A DNA stretch of 64,000 bases from Pedobacter schmidteae (lineage in GTDB: Bacteria; Bacteroidota; Bacteroidia; Sphingobacteriales; Sphingobacteriaceae), in NCBI RefSeq assembly GCF_900564155.1, contig NZ_LS999839.1:3779097-3843096 (forward strand), given 5' to 3'. This document shows positions 18,201-26,919 of this stretch, in pieces; positions within the stretch are counted from its first letter, which is position 1, and the number at the start of each line of letters is the position of its first letter. The position numbers and the translations under genes were made by a program. Under the pieces are notes generated by a model that made no database searches, was not told the origin of the DNA, and saw nothing but the letters and a program-made list of their open reading frames with translations.

Positions 18201-18857
18201 GAAGGGTATTCTGCCTATAGTCTGTTCGCCTACAAATATGCAGGTTTAAATGCCGAGGGAAACCCTATGGTGTACAAACAGGATGGCAGTACCGGTATGT
18301 TTACCAACCAGCTGGGCCTGAATGATGCTTATTACCAGGGCAGTACGCAACCGCTATGGTATGGCGGTATGACCAACACATTCCGCTATAAGGATTTCAC
18401 CTTATCGGGACTGATCGTGTATAACCTGGGCAATGTAATGCGCAGCGATGTAAACCAGTTTTACTATGGAAGGTTGCAGGGCAATATCCAAAGCAATTTT
18501 AGTGAAAGATGGCAAAACCCAGGGGATGAGGCCAGGACCAGCGTACCCAAATATATTCCGCTGGAAACTGCCAGTAACAGTCAGCGTACGACTTCATTTT
18601 ACACCCGAAGTGATGTGAACATCATCAGTGCATCTTATCTGCGTCTGAGAGATCTGACCTTGTCTTATGATCTTTTCAAATCGGGATTGTCGAAATTACA
18701 TCTGCAGAAAGCAAGGGTATATGCCCAGGTAAACAACCTGCTGCTCTGGACAAAAAACGATAAGGGGATAGACCCTGAATATTACAATTTATCGGGAGGA
18801 ACAAGGTTAAAAGCTATGCCGGCATTTTATACCCTTGGGCTTAACCTTTCTTTTTAA
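15261..18857 (+). CDS. susC: SusC/RagA-type TonB-dependent transporter with STN domain (locus 2)
   Basis: 1198 residues. The N-terminus MYRIYTENQGMAIGLYRK precedes the hydrophobic signal segment LLLIMRLTTVILIASL, and cleavage is expected after SAATFGQ. An STN domain follows (about residues 50-115, IESVLKEIRKQSGYDFYYD), then a carboxypeptidase-regulatory-like domain (QGTVVDTEGNALAGATV) and a plug with ILDGIPVAE, TVLKDATAASIWGAQAANGV and IVITTKSG. The beta-barrel ends in TLGLNLSF. The usual EVVV stretch before the plug is replaced by EVFVISTGYQTLPKDRSTGSF, a distinct SusC subtype. The likely role is TonB-dependent import of an unknown ligand and signalling to the adjacent FecR. Confidence 0.95.
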   Translation: MYRIYTENQGMAIGLYRKLLLIMRLTTVILIASLMQVSAATFGQRITMDKKKASIESVLKEIRKQSGYDFYYDGHVLSSAPVVNVKLNNASVPDALRAAFEGLDIVYTIKGNIVSLKKKESGFLDKVLGVFADIDVQGTVVDTEGNALAGATVRIKGTNRVAVTNSNGEFSLRNVNENAVLEISYLGYRTREVKAAKSMGRILLELSSGELSEVFVISTGYQTLPKDRSTGSFVHVSAEKVGQKSIGMNVVDRLEGLVPGLAVNYGQGNEKLMLRGVSSINLGRQPLIILDGIPVAEYRNIESLVNPQDVKDITVLKDATAASIWGAQAANGVIVITTKSGEYNSNKVNVAYDGFVSFKGMPEYGALNLMSGQEFITAAKQLFQNSNYLASYPYATVSNVSAGSYPKIYPHEQIFYDWKAGLNSETVANQRWDSLANLSNRSQIDKNFYQQVMLSSHSITLSGGGKLNKFFGSLAYTRYDNADKSTRDRYNFNLKEEWKLAKWLTLDLSGNMSYEKNQVLNISYPTTLDQYVPYALFADGNGKPLSQSYLYMTDAYRNTAEQRSKISLDYVPLNELKQNRNDNGVLAARINGGIRINLYKGLNFSTRGQYQRTVDDGYSFFDQNAYRVRLENVQFTPIPAAGAEPSTILPKTGGHYYTNKLNVTAKTIRNQLDYSLQLGDHQLTALAGQEIRSTLFELTNTMTRGFDFQTQTYGTYNYNLKDLESPGLSNPVLPVGTAARNTLRVVPITKAENQVRFVSFYGNLAYAYKNRYNFNGSLRYDQSNLFGKSSSSQNKPIWSTGLSWNMEREDFFKSEMISKLMLRATYGIAGNSPDPGKGGVADVLFANNNAFYNGLGTGYVIISPGNDRLVWEETRSLNLGVDFELLDQRISGSVDYYNKQTSNLLGDRPLDPTTGWYTAFGNLGELYNKGVEVSINSRNINQGDFSWTSNFNIAYNKNKISSLKRYNALTVDAKTKDGFIEGYSAYSLFAYKYAGLNAEGNPMVYKQDGSTGMFTNQLGLNDAYYQGSTQPLWYGGMTNTFRYKDFTLSGLIVYNLGNVMRSDVNQFYYGRLQGNIQSNFSERWQNPGDEARTSVPKYIPLETASNSQRTTSFYTRSDVNIISASYLRLRDLTLSYDLFKSGLSKLHLQKARVYAQVNNLLLWTKNDKGIDPEYYNLSGGTRLKAMPAFYTLGLNLSF

Positions 18858-18879
18858 TGACCTGAAAAAATATATTCCA

Positions 18880-20361
18880 ATGAATATTTCAATGAAAAAA
18901 ACAGCAATGCTCATCATGATCGGTATTGCGTTGACCAGCTGTAAAAAATTCCTGGAGGTAGAACCCAAAGGAAAGGTACTGGCAAAAAAAATAGAACATT
19001 ACAATGGTCTTTTTAACAATACCTTAATCAATGGTCTTCAGAATCTGAAGGTGACCGCCACTACCAATGCGGTTACGGGTGATCTGGGTTATACTTTCAG
19101 CATATTGGGTGAGGTTGATGCACCTTTTTATATGTCGGACGATATGATGGCCAATCCGGCTACTTACCAGAATTACAGCCTCATTAACCAGAAAAGCTAT
19201 AAATGGGCCGATGATATTTATCTGCCTGAAACCAATGCTTCAGAATGGGGCACTATGTATGTGCACAACTATGTTTACAATGTAATTGCCAATGGTGTGA
19301 TGGGCGCCGAGGATGGTACTGAGGCAGAAAAAAGAGCTTTACAGGCCGAGGCCAGGGTGGCCAGGGCGTATATGCATTTCTGGGTAGCCCAGCTTTTTGC
19401 CAAACCTTTTAATGAAGCTACAGCGGCTACCGATCCGGGTGTGCCTATTGTGACCGAAGCTTCTACCGAAACCAGGGGTTATCAAAGGGCTTCTGTAAAA
19501 GAAACCTATGATTTTATCCTTCGGGAGATCAACGAGTCTATCCCTTATCTGAATGCGGCTACGGTAAACAGGGGCAGAATAGGACAGTTGGCTGCTTACA
19601 GCATCCTGGCTGAAGTGTATTTTTATATGAGGAAATACCAGCAGGCCCTGGCCCCATTAAACAAGTCATTTGAACTGCTGGCCTCAAGTAAAGTGCCTGT
19701 TGCGCTTTATGATTACAACACCAAGGTAAATGACTGGTTTATTTCTTTTCTGCCGAATATGGGATTGACCAATGCGCCAAATGCCTATGATAGCCAGGAG
19801 ACCATTTTTGTGAAGCAGAGCGCTGCTCCGGTTTATAGCGCTTTTAGCAGCCTGGCTGTGCTGACTCCGGAAACTTATGCACTGTTTGGCGCTGATGACC
19901 AGCGCAAAAAGATATTCAGCGATAAAGGTTTACTTTCTTCCAGTCTGCAATTGCCAGGCTTTCAACGTGCCGGCCCTTTAAGCATCAATTTGGGGCCAAC
20001 ATTGCCAAACCTTTATCTGATGAAGGCAGAATGTGAGGCCCGTAACGGACAGCTAAGCGATGCGGAGAATGACCTGGAAACTTTGCGCAAAAACCGGATG
20101 CCCAATGCCAGTGCCCAGGTGCAGTATACAGGTCAGCAGGAGTTGGTTAAGCTTATACTTCGTGAACGCCTGCTTGAATTTGCTGCAACCGGCAGAAGAT
20201 GGTTCGACATGCGACGTCTGTTTGACGATACGTTATACAACAACATCCGCGGAAACCGTTCCATAGCCGGGCAGACTTACACTTTAAGCAGTAACAGGCT
20301 AACACTGAGAATTCCGCCAATGATCCTGAATTATAATCCTTCTATGCCCGATAACCCGTAA
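18880..20361 (+). CDS. susD: SusD/RagB-type surface lipoprotein (locus 2)
   Basis: 493 residues from the ATG at 18880. A second ATG at 18892 gives the more classical MKKTAMLIMIGIALTSC signal; longer frames into the susC end are not needed. The lipobox is LTSC, followed by KKFLEVEPKGKVLAKK. The helical body includes RALQAEARVARAYMHFWVAQLFA and LYLMKAECEARNGQLSDAE, and the C-terminal LILRERLLEFAATGRRWFDMRR is the conserved SusD C-terminal helix. It begins 22 bases after susC. It should form the lid of the SusC at 15261. Confidence 0.93.
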   Translation: MNISMKKTAMLIMIGIALTSCKKFLEVEPKGKVLAKKIEHYNGLFNNTLINGLQNLKVTATTNAVTGDLGYTFSILGEVDAPFYMSDDMMANPATYQNYSLINQKSYKWADDIYLPETNASEWGTMYVHNYVYNVIANGVMGAEDGTEAEKRALQAEARVARAYMHFWVAQLFAKPFNEATAATDPGVPIVTEASTETRGYQRASVKETYDFILREINESIPYLNAATVNRGRIGQLAAYSILAEVYFYMRKYQQALAPLNKSFELLASSKVPVALYDYNTKVNDWFISFLPNMGLTNAPNAYDSQETIFVKQSAAPVYSAFSSLAVLTPETYALFGADDQRKKIFSDKGLLSSSLQLPGFQRAGPLSINLGPTLPNLYLMKAECEARNGQLSDAENDLETLRKNRMPNASAQVQYTGQQELVKLILRERLLEFAATGRRWFDMRRLFDDTLYNNIRGNRSIAGQTYTLSSNRLTLRIPPMILNYNPSMPDNP

Positions 20362-20365
20362 GTTT

Positions 20366-22990
20366 ATGTCAATCCATTTCATTAGAATACTTAGTATAAC
20401 TTTAATCAGCATAGGTCTGCATGTGCAGGCCTATGCCCTAAACCAGTCCGTGCCGGCTGATACCGCTATCATCAGGATAAAAAGTAAGGATACTGTCAAT
20501 TATCCGGTAAGGCTGATGTATACACTGAACCAGGAACCGAAATTTGTTTTAAACACAAAACCTGTTAAAGGTATTTATGAGTTCCGGCTCCCTTTAATGG
20601 GATATAGCAAAGCCATCCTGTACATTACTTCTGCAAATAACATCATCAAATCCGGCAATAGTTTTGTGCCACAGCCAGCCCCGCAACTGCTGATCAAAGG
20701 CGGAGCGGAAGTAATGGTTACGGTAGATTTTAATAACCCGCTTGACCTGTCGCTGAAAACCAGCGATACTGAAATAAGGCTGTACGAAAGTTATGCGATA
20801 CAGGAACGTCATAGTCACCAATTGGCCTGGGCGCAAACTAAAATCAAATTTACACAACCCGGCCAGCAGGAAAAAGTCCGTCAGGCGGAAGCGGAAATGG
20901 CGAGGCAATCGGAAGCCCTGAAAGCCATTAAAAAGCAATTTACAGCCAGGCACCGCAATACCTTTTCAGCATTGATGGTGTTTGAAAGTTATTATACAGA
21001 ATTAGGTAATGAGGAGGCCTTAAAACAGCTAAAACAGATAGCTGATACTTATAAGGATACTGCTGAATGGAAAGCTTTGTATGCGAAACTGGATGCTGCC
21101 AATGCAACTGCTAAAGGTGCTGTCGTACCTTCGTTCGAGGTATTGGATATCAATGGCAAAACTTTTAATTCCAAAAAGCTGGACGGTAAATACCTGTTGA
21201 TTGATTTCTGGGGTAGCTGGTGCCAGCCCTGCAGGGCCAGTCATCCGGAACTGAAAGCCATTTATGAGCAGTATAAATCCGCAGGCCTGGAAATTCTTGG
21301 GGTTGCATTTGAAAGCGGTAGTATGGAAAACCAGTTGAAACAGTGGAAGAAAGCCATAGCTGAAGATCAGATTGGCTGGATACATGTGCTCAATACCAGG
21401 GAAAACAACCTGGTAAAACTTTTTGGGATCAGTTCCTATCCTACAAAAATCCTGGTAGACCCTAAAGGAAATATCCTGCTGAGGACAAGCGGACATAGCG
21501 ATGAACTCAAAAAGCTGCTGGAAGCTGCTTTTGGTAAGAAAAGTTCCGGACCGGTTTCCCTGAATAAATCGATCAGCAGGGATAGTCTTTTAAATTATCT
21601 GAACCAGAAACTAACTGAAAATACGACGGAATCCAAAGCTATTTTGAATGAAGAGGCAAGGGCTTTAACACAAAGTTCAGACGAAGAAAACCTGTTGCTG
21701 GCTTTAAAGCTTTATAAAACTATGGGCAGTACCGATGCTGCTGCGACGTTGGAAAAAGATATGCTTAAAAAGTTTCCAAAAGGCATCATGGCACGTGACC
21801 AGGCTTTCGATAAAGTTTTTGGTGTTAAGCCCGAGCTTACACTGGAAGCCCTTGAAAAGAGCTATTTAAACTGGCTAAAGGCATTTCCCGCTGTAAGCTA
21901 TAGTGCAAAACAACAGGAACGCTATAATTTTGCCCTTTTAACTCTGGTGCAGCGTTTTTCCAAAGCTGGCCAGCAGCAGCGCACAGACCATTACCTGGCC
22001 CAGCTTAAGGAGCCCAATATAAAAACGGTGGCCTTGTACAATGTAGGAAAGGATTTTGTAGACCGCAAAGATTTGAAAAGAGGAAGGCCTTACCTGGTTC
22101 AGGCTTTTGAGTTAAGTAAAGAGGCTAAAGTTTCTGCTGATCCAAAAATGAGAAAGGGTTTTGCTGCTATGTATTATGCCAGTATTACAGGTGTCTACTC
22201 GGACGTACTGCTGGAGTCCGGACAATATGATGAAGCAATAAAGTTGACGGTCGGTCTGCTGGAAGAATACAACTACACAGGCATGAACTGTCAGCAACTG
22301 GTATTGACACTAGCTAAGGCAAGGGTAGGTAAGGGAGAAAAATTATATGCTTTTCTGGCATTAGACAGATACCTAAGGGAAAATTCCGAAACAACACCTG
22401 TCCTGGAAATGGCCAAAGGGCTTTACACCATGTTAAATGGTGGTCATGCAGATTTTGGGCAATACCTCAATGATTTGCTTGCGGGCAAGCAAAAACGATT
22501 GGCTGAACAGCTGAAAGCAACAATGATCAGGGAAAAGGCGCCTTTATTTTCACTTTATAACCGTAAAGGGCAGCAGGTTAACCTGTCTGATTATAAGGGT
22601 AAGGTGGTGGTTCTTGATTTCTGGGCAACCTGGTGTGTACCCTGCGTACAGTCTTTTCCAGGAATGCAGGCTACGATAGATAAATATAAAGACAACGAGG
22701 GTGTAGCGTTTTTATTCATCAATACCTGGGAGACTAAGGTCGGCTATGAAAAAAATGTAGATGAGCTGATGGCCCAGCATAATTACACTTTTAACGTACT
22801 TTACGATAAACAAAGTGCGAATAACGAAGAACTGGCGGTAAAAAAATATGGTGTAAAAGCTATTCCCGCAAAATTTGTCCTTGATAAGGCCGGAGACATC
22901 AGGTTCAGGGCAACCAACAGCAGTACTGACAAAGTATCCGTTTTAAATGAGTTGTCTGCCATGATAGACCTCGTTTTGAAAGATAAATAA
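20366..22990 (+). CDS. Periplasmic protein with two TlpA-type thioredoxin domains (locus 2)
   Basis: 874 residues with an N-terminal signal peptide (about 1-24, ending in VQAYA), so exported. The first thioredoxin domain (about 250-390) has the redox pair C286-Q-P-C289 in WGSWCQPC and the cis-Pro motif SYPTKILVD. A helical, TPR-like middle region (about 400-690) follows. The second thioredoxin domain (about 715-870) has C757-V-P-C760 in WATWCVPC and AIPAKFVLD. Both active sites look intact. The gene starts 4 bases after susD, so it is part of the uptake operon. The likely activity is thiol-disulfide exchange on an imported or exported substrate. Two complete TlpA domains in one chain are unusual, since most such proteins carry one. 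Confidence 0.9.
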   Translation: MSIHFIRILSITLISIGLHVQAYALNQSVPADTAIIRIKSKDTVNYPVRLMYTLNQEPKFVLNTKPVKGIYEFRLPLMGYSKAILYITSANNIIKSGNSFVPQPAPQLLIKGGAEVMVTVDFNNPLDLSLKTSDTEIRLYESYAIQERHSHQLAWAQTKIKFTQPGQQEKVRQAEAEMARQSEALKAIKKQFTARHRNTFSALMVFESYYTELGNEEALKQLKQIADTYKDTAEWKALYAKLDAANATAKGAVVPSFEVLDINGKTFNSKKLDGKYLLIDFWGSWCQPCRASHPELKAIYEQYKSAGLEILGVAFESGSMENQLKQWKKAIAEDQIGWIHVLNTRENNLVKLFGISSYPTKILVDPKGNILLRTSGHSDELKKLLEAAFGKKSSGPVSLNKSISRDSLLNYLNQKLTENTTESKAILNEEARALTQSSDEENLLLALKLYKTMGSTDAAATLEKDMLKKFPKGIMARDQAFDKVFGVKPELTLEALEKSYLNWLKAFPAVSYSAKQQERYNFALLTLVQRFSKAGQQQRTDHYLAQLKEPNIKTVALYNVGKDFVDRKDLKRGRPYLVQAFELSKEAKVSADPKMRKGFAAMYYASITGVYSDVLLESGQYDEAIKLTVGLLEEYNYTGMNCQQLVLTLAKARVGKGEKLYAFLALDRYLRENSETTPVLEMAKGLYTMLNGGHADFGQYLNDLLAGKQKRLAEQLKATMIREKAPLFSLYNRKGQQVNLSDYKGKVVVLDFWATWCVPCVQSFPGMQATIDKYKDNEGVAFLFINTWETKVGYEKNVDELMAQHNYTFNVLYDKQSANNEELAVKKYGVKAIPAKFVLDKAGDIRFRATNSSTDKVSVLNELSAMIDLVLKDK

Positions 22991-23171
22991 CAATTGCGGG
23001 GGGAAGTTTTTGTGACCAGGTAAAGTAAAATTAGGGAATTGAAATTTAGATCATGTAATTTTTTTATGCAATGCACTTACGTTAGACCACTGGTAGTTTT
23101 ATATTTTACGGCCCTTGAAAACCAGAATTCGGTAATTTTCGTTGGGTGTTAAAATAGAAGGCTTTGTAAAT

Positions 23172-23825
23172 CTATATATTTGATATAGTCCCCATCACTC
23201 TGTCAACCATATTATCGCAATACTTCAAGTTAAATTCAAAAATATCTTCAGATCGATAGGATTTCTCTATTTCTTTTCTTAACATGGCTTTGGCACGATT
23301 TAAGCGCACTTTGACATTAGATGCACTTATAGAAAGGATTTCAGTGGTTTCGCTTACGCTGAGACCATTGATTTCACGCAATGAAAATACCATTCTGTAT
23401 TCTTCGGGTATCTGCTTCAGTGCGTCTTCGATAACCAAACCAAGTTCTCTGTTGTTTATCCTGGTGCTGGTGTCACTGTTCTGATTTTCAAACATCGGTA
23501 CAGATTTTTCGTTTATTTCCTTGATGATTTCATTTTTAAAACTGAATTTCTGCTGTTTTTTAAAGCATTTGTTAAGCATAATTCTAATAATCCAGGTTTT
23601 GAACGAGGACCGGTTCTCAAACTTAGGCAGGCTTACGAATGCATCAATAAAAGTATCCTGCATCAAATCCTGTGTGTCCTCATGGTTATAATTGTAACTC
23701 CTTCCTGTTTTGTACAGAAAGGAGTTGTTCCTACGAATCAGAATTTCGAACAAAGGAAGCTGGCCTTCATTGATTTTTTGTATAATCTCCATATCACTAT
23801 ATTGCTCAAATTCTCTTGTTGTCAT
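23172..23825 (-). CDS. Stand-alone ECF sigma-70 factor
   Basis: 217 residues. Region 2 is visible in PLFEILIRRNNSFLYK and TQDLMQDTFIDAFVSL, with SFKTWIIRIMLNKC. Region 4 is visible in IPEEYRMVFSLREINGLS and TEILSISASNVKVRLNRAKA. A C-terminal extension of about 25 residues (EDIFEFNLKYCDNMVDRV) follows region 4 and lacks the hydrophobic tail seen in the four SusC-linked sigma factors. No FecR gene is adjacent. It is the second gene of a two-gene unit, starting 3 bases after the DoxX-like gene at 23829-24212 (minus strand). It is of a different subgroup from the others, perhaps responding to redox or envelope stress, but that is a guess. Confidence 0.9.
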   Translation of the reverse strand: MTTREFEQYSDMEIIQKINEGQLPLFEILIRRNNSFLYKTGRSYNYNHEDTQDLMQDTFIDAFVSLPKFENRSSFKTWIIRIMLNKCFKKQQKFSFKNEIIKEINEKSVPMFENQNSDTSTRINNRELGLVIEDALKQIPEEYRMVFSLREINGLSVSETTEILSISASNVKVRLNRAKAMLRKEIEKSYRSEDIFEFNLKYCDNMVDRVMGTISNI

Positions 23826-23828
23826 ATA

Positions 23829-24212
23829 CTACGCATAAAGTTTAGCAATTCTGGCAAGGGAAAAGGCACCAATGGCCATCACCAGGTCGCGAACAGCAAC
23901 ATCAAGAAAGTTGCCACTTGCTAAAAGGGTTAAGGCTATCAAAACTAACCACGCAGAAACTATGTACGCACCAATGACTGGTCTTAGTAGCACAATAACT
24001 CCAGCTACGATTTCTATCAACCCAACTATTATCATGAAAGTGTGTGGCGCAAAAGGCAGTATATCTTTAATCGCGGGATGAAGATAGTTTTCCCAATTGG
24101 TTAATAGATTAGTGAATTTGTCTAATCCTGCAACTACTGGTACGAGTCCGTAAGTCAATTTCAGAAGATTGAAAGTTGGCTTTAGACTTAGATTCAAAGT
24201 TGAATTTTCCAT
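23829..24212 (-). CDS. DoxX-like small integral membrane protein
   Basis: 127 residues with four likely membrane helices (LLKLTYGLVPVVAGLDKF, FMIIVGLIEIVAGVIVLL, GAYIVSAWLVLIALTLLA, LVMAIGAFSLARI). The pattern and length fit DoxX-like or DUF-type four-helix membrane proteins. It is co-transcribed with the sigma factor gene that follows after 3 bases. The family is often linked to redox chemistry, but no catalytic residue can be named here. It might act as the membrane partner of the sigma factor. Confidence 0.75.
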   Translation of the reverse strand: MENSTLNLSLKPTFNLLKLTYGLVPVVAGLDKFTNLLTNWENYLHPAIKDILPFAPHTFMIIVGLIEIVAGVIVLLRPVIGAYIVSAWLVLIALTLLASGNFLDVAVRDLVMAIGAFSLARIAKLYA

Positions 24213-24368
24213 TTTTTCGATTTTTATTGGTTTATACTTACCATTGAGTCGCTGAGAAAAGAAATGGTTACAAATAAAGTATTAAAAAAATAAAAATATA
24301 GATGTAATATTACATTGGCTTATTATTAGTGAATATTGATTAGGTTTTGAATTTAAAAAGACGGGTAA

Positions 24369-25442
24369 ATGAAAAAAATGATGAAAATAAAGGCAGGCCT
24401 GTCTTTCCTTTTAACAGTTGTTGGTTTACAGAATTGTAAGGCACCAAATGATGCCACTTTACCACAAGAGCTTAATCAATATGCTTTGCTTGATGCTAAA
24501 TTTGCTTCCGATAAATACGAACTGGTTTTGTTGGCCGAATGCGAAAATTATGGTATACCACATCCGATACGCTTATTCTATAGTGTCAAAGATCAGGTTT
24601 TATTAGAAGTAAGCCGTGATGAGCATTCCTCAAAGGAAGGATACCATTACTATAAATTAGATGGAAATGCCAATATCATCGATAGTCTTTATGTTCCGCT
24701 GGCAGGAGGGGAAAGAACAGTTTTCATAGGGGATTATACGGTTCACGTCACCAACAAAGGCTATAGTGATTATACAACCTGGCCTTTGAACGGAGATAAA
24801 AGACCAGAAAAAATAGAAGTTTTAAATGAGGGCCTAACCTGGGATGCACAAAAGACGAGTCAACAAAGCAATGAAATAACAACTGAGGCCAAATATTATT
24901 TTTATGATATCCTGTACCAGGAAGATTCGCAAAATGTTGATTGGTGTATCAAAAGACTTTTCTTTTGCAGAAATGAGAAATGGCAGGTTTTATATAAAAA
25001 AGAACGTAAAACCAGCTTTATGAGTATTGATGAACGTGAAAGCTATTATCGTTATCGGGAGAATTTCTTTTTAAGTTCAAATGATCAGAAACCTGATGCG
25101 GTAGAAAATTTCAGTTTAAAATATTTTGAAAAGCAACAGGAGATAAAATATAGGCATTCCATTGGTGGAGGATCCCAAAGTTTTTCTCAAAAAGGATGGG
25201 AAGGAACGGGATACTTCGATGTCCCATTGCTTGGTGATACTCTTAAAATTAAACAACAGGGCCTGATTGTAGAACAGGGAAAATCTGGTGATTCAAAAAC
25301 CAGATATTACCTCAGCAATGGAAAAGGAGCGTCGGTAAGCCCTTTTAATTTGAATATATTTTCAAGTCCCCGTTTAAATTATGCCCTTTATTCTACCAGT
25401 GCTTACCATGTTTATGCTGTTAGAAAAAAGCTGTTAAGATAG
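24369..25442 (+). CDS. Unknown lipoprotein
   Basis: 357 residues. The N-terminus has a hydrophobic segment (AGLSFLLTVVGLQNC) with the Cys at about residue 23, a plausible lipobox LQNC. The rest is a mixed, strand-rich sequence with many aromatic residues (for example HYYKLDG, YYFYDILYQ, ESYYRYRENFF) and no motif that I recognise. It is flanked by the divergent DoxX/sigma pair and the SDR gene. It may be a single-gene unit. Function cannot be proposed. Confidence 0.75.
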   Translation: MKKMMKIKAGLSFLLTVVGLQNCKAPNDATLPQELNQYALLDAKFASDKYELVLLAECENYGIPHPIRLFYSVKDQVLLEVSRDEHSSKEGYHYYKLDGNANIIDSLYVPLAGGERTVFIGDYTVHVTNKGYSDYTTWPLNGDKRPEKIEVLNEGLTWDAQKTSQQSNEITTEAKYYFYDILYQEDSQNVDWCIKRLFFCRNEKWQVLYKKERKTSFMSIDERESYYRYRENFFLSSNDQKPDAVENFSLKYFEKQQEIKYRHSIGGGSQSFSQKGWEGTGYFDVPLLGDTLKIKQQGLIVEQGKSGDSKTRYYLSNGKGASVSPFNLNIFSSPRLNYALYSTSAYHVYAVRKKLLR

Positions 25443-25608
25443 AAGAATACAACGATTAAGATAAAGGTAGCCTAACAAAATATTGTTATTCTTTTAAATT
25501 TAGTAACATGTTATTGTTGTAATGTGTATCCTGGTCGTTATATCTTAATGCTGTATGTAAATTGATGTTGTTATATATCTATATATCGTGCATTAAAAAT
25601 GATAAGTT

Positions 25609-26364
25609 ATGGGAAGAAATGATTTAAAAGGAAAAGTGGTTTTAATCGCTGGTGGCGGTAAAAACCTTGGTGGATTATTAAGCAGAGATTTTGCGGCAAA
25701 AGGAGCAAAATTGGCTATTCATTACAATAGTGATAGTGCAAAGGAAGAAAGTGAAAAAACATTATCTGAGGTACAGAAATTGGGAGCTGAAGCTTTTCTA
25801 TTTCAGGCCGATCTAACCCAGGTTAGTAATTTAAGTAAGTTTTTTGATGAAACAATAGCCAGGTTTGGTGGTGTTGATATAGCGATCAATACGGTAGGTA
25901 TGGTATTGAAAAAGCCTTTTACCGAAACAACTGAAGCGGAGTATGATACTATGTTTGGCGTAAACTCCAAATCGGCTTATTTCTTCTTACAGGAAGCTGG
26001 CAAAAAAATAAATGATAATGGTAAAATCTGTACGATTGTTACTTCTTTACTTGCAGCATATACAGGACTGTATTCGACCTACGCAGGTGCAAAGGCTCCG
26101 GTTGAACACTTTACAAGGGCGGCTTCTAAAGAATTTGGAGCGAGGGGAATTTCCGTAACAGCAGTTGCTCCCGGGCCTATGGATACACCTTTCTTCTATG
26201 GGCAGGAAAATGATGATGCGGTGGCTTATCATAAATCTGCGGCAGCCCTAGGTGGGTTAACAGACATTAAAGATATCGCACCACTGGTAGAATTTTTAGT
26301 GACTGAAGGATGGTGGATCACCGGACAGACCATTTTTGCCAATGGTGGTTATACCACAAGATAG
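25609..26364 (+). CDS. Short-chain dehydrogenase/reductase (SDR)
   Basis: 251 residues with a classical SDR layout. The cofactor loop GGGKNLGG lies at residues 15-22 (usual form TGxxxGxG), then a second-strand HYNSDSAKEE and an NTVG segment in place of NNAG. The catalytic region has S146 in VTSLL with Y158 and K162 in YAGAK. PGPMDTPFF follows, and a C-terminal WITGQTIFANGGY is typical of the family. It should be a cytosolic NAD(P)-dependent oxidoreductase; the HYNSD segment and the absence of an acidic residue after strand two suggest NADP. The substrate is unknown. A good terminator follows directly, so it is probably transcribed alone or as a last gene. Confidence 0.92.
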   Translation: MGRNDLKGKVVLIAGGGKNLGGLLSRDFAAKGAKLAIHYNSDSAKEESEKTLSEVQKLGAEAFLFQADLTQVSNLSKFFDETIARFGGVDIAINTVGMVLKKPFTETTEAEYDTMFGVNSKSAYFFLQEAGKKINDNGKICTIVTSLLAAYTGLYSTYAGAKAPVEHFTRAASKEFGARGISVTAVAPGPMDTPFFYGQENDDAVAYHKSAAALGGLTDIKDIAPLVEFLVTEGWWITGQTIFANGGYTTR

Positions 26365-26370
26365 TAAATC

Positions 26371-26400
26371 AGAAGGTCGGCCCTAGCCGGCCTTCTTTCT
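26371..26400 (+). terminator. Intrinsic terminator after the SDR gene
   Basis: Stem AGAAGG-T-CGGC with GCCG-G-CCTTCT (one wobble pair) and loop CCTA, followed by a T-rich TTCTT. It lies 7 bases after the SDR stop codon and just before the next small gene. Confidence 0.8.
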
Positions 26401-26411
26401 TAAAATTAAAG

Positions 26412-26768
26412 ATGATGATAGTGAAAGTTTTTAATTCAATACTTATTCTCGTAGCCGTTTTTATGGGATTAAAACAAGGTTGGGCAATGTTTACTGGCAA
26501 ACCCGAAATGGTAGAGATGTTTAGCAAATGGAATTTCAATAAAACGGGGTTAATGATAAATGGAGCCATCACGATAATTAGCGCATTGCTGATACTTTTT
26601 CCAAAAACATTTCTCTGGGGCAATTTTTTAATGGCAGCTGGAATTCTACTGATTATTTGTCTACACCTTTTAGATAAAGATATGAAAGGGATGATTATAG
26701 AATTACCTTTTCTATTGCTTAATTTAATCATCATTTATTTGCAGCATCCGTTTGTAAAAAATAGTTAG
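26412..26768 (+). CDS. DoxX-like small membrane protein
   Basis: 118 residues from the ATG at 26412 (26415 equally possible). A longer frame begins inside the SDR gene and would add a hydrophilic run that reads through the terminator, so I reject it. Four hydrophobic segments (VFNSILILVAVFMGL, LMINGAITIISALLIL, LWGNFLMAAGILLIICLHLL, ELPFLLLNLIIIYL) indicate a four-helix membrane protein of DoxX-like type. A conserved-looking GLKQGWAMF-TGKP-EMVEMF segment lies after helix 1. Function is unknown. It is the second DoxX-like gene within 2.6 kb, but does not look like a close copy of the one at 23829. Confidence 0.75.
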   Translation: MMIVKVFNSILILVAVFMGLKQGWAMFTGKPEMVEMFSKWNFNKTGLMINGAITIISALLILFPKTFLWGNFLMAAGILLIICLHLLDKDMKGMIIELPFLLLNLIIIYLQHPFVKNS

Positions 26769-26919
26769 AAATATAAAATGACATCAGATTTATAAGCGAT
26801 TGCACAGTATATGATGACAGTATAGCTATCATCAGCATTCGTATGGCTTGAATGGTTAAATAGGTAAAGGATGGAGGACTTTTCCGAAATAATTAATTAT
26901 TATTGATGAGAAATCAATA

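Noticed and set aside
26310..26411. Extended N-terminus of the second DoxX-like protein
   Set aside because: The extension overlaps the SDR gene and reads through an intrinsic terminator. The ATG at 26412 gives a clean four-helix protein.
26800..26840. Imperfect inverted repeat GATGACAGTATAGCTATCATC upstream of the locus 3 sigma gene
   Set aside because: Pairing is short and interrupted, with no U-run or promoter element next to it.
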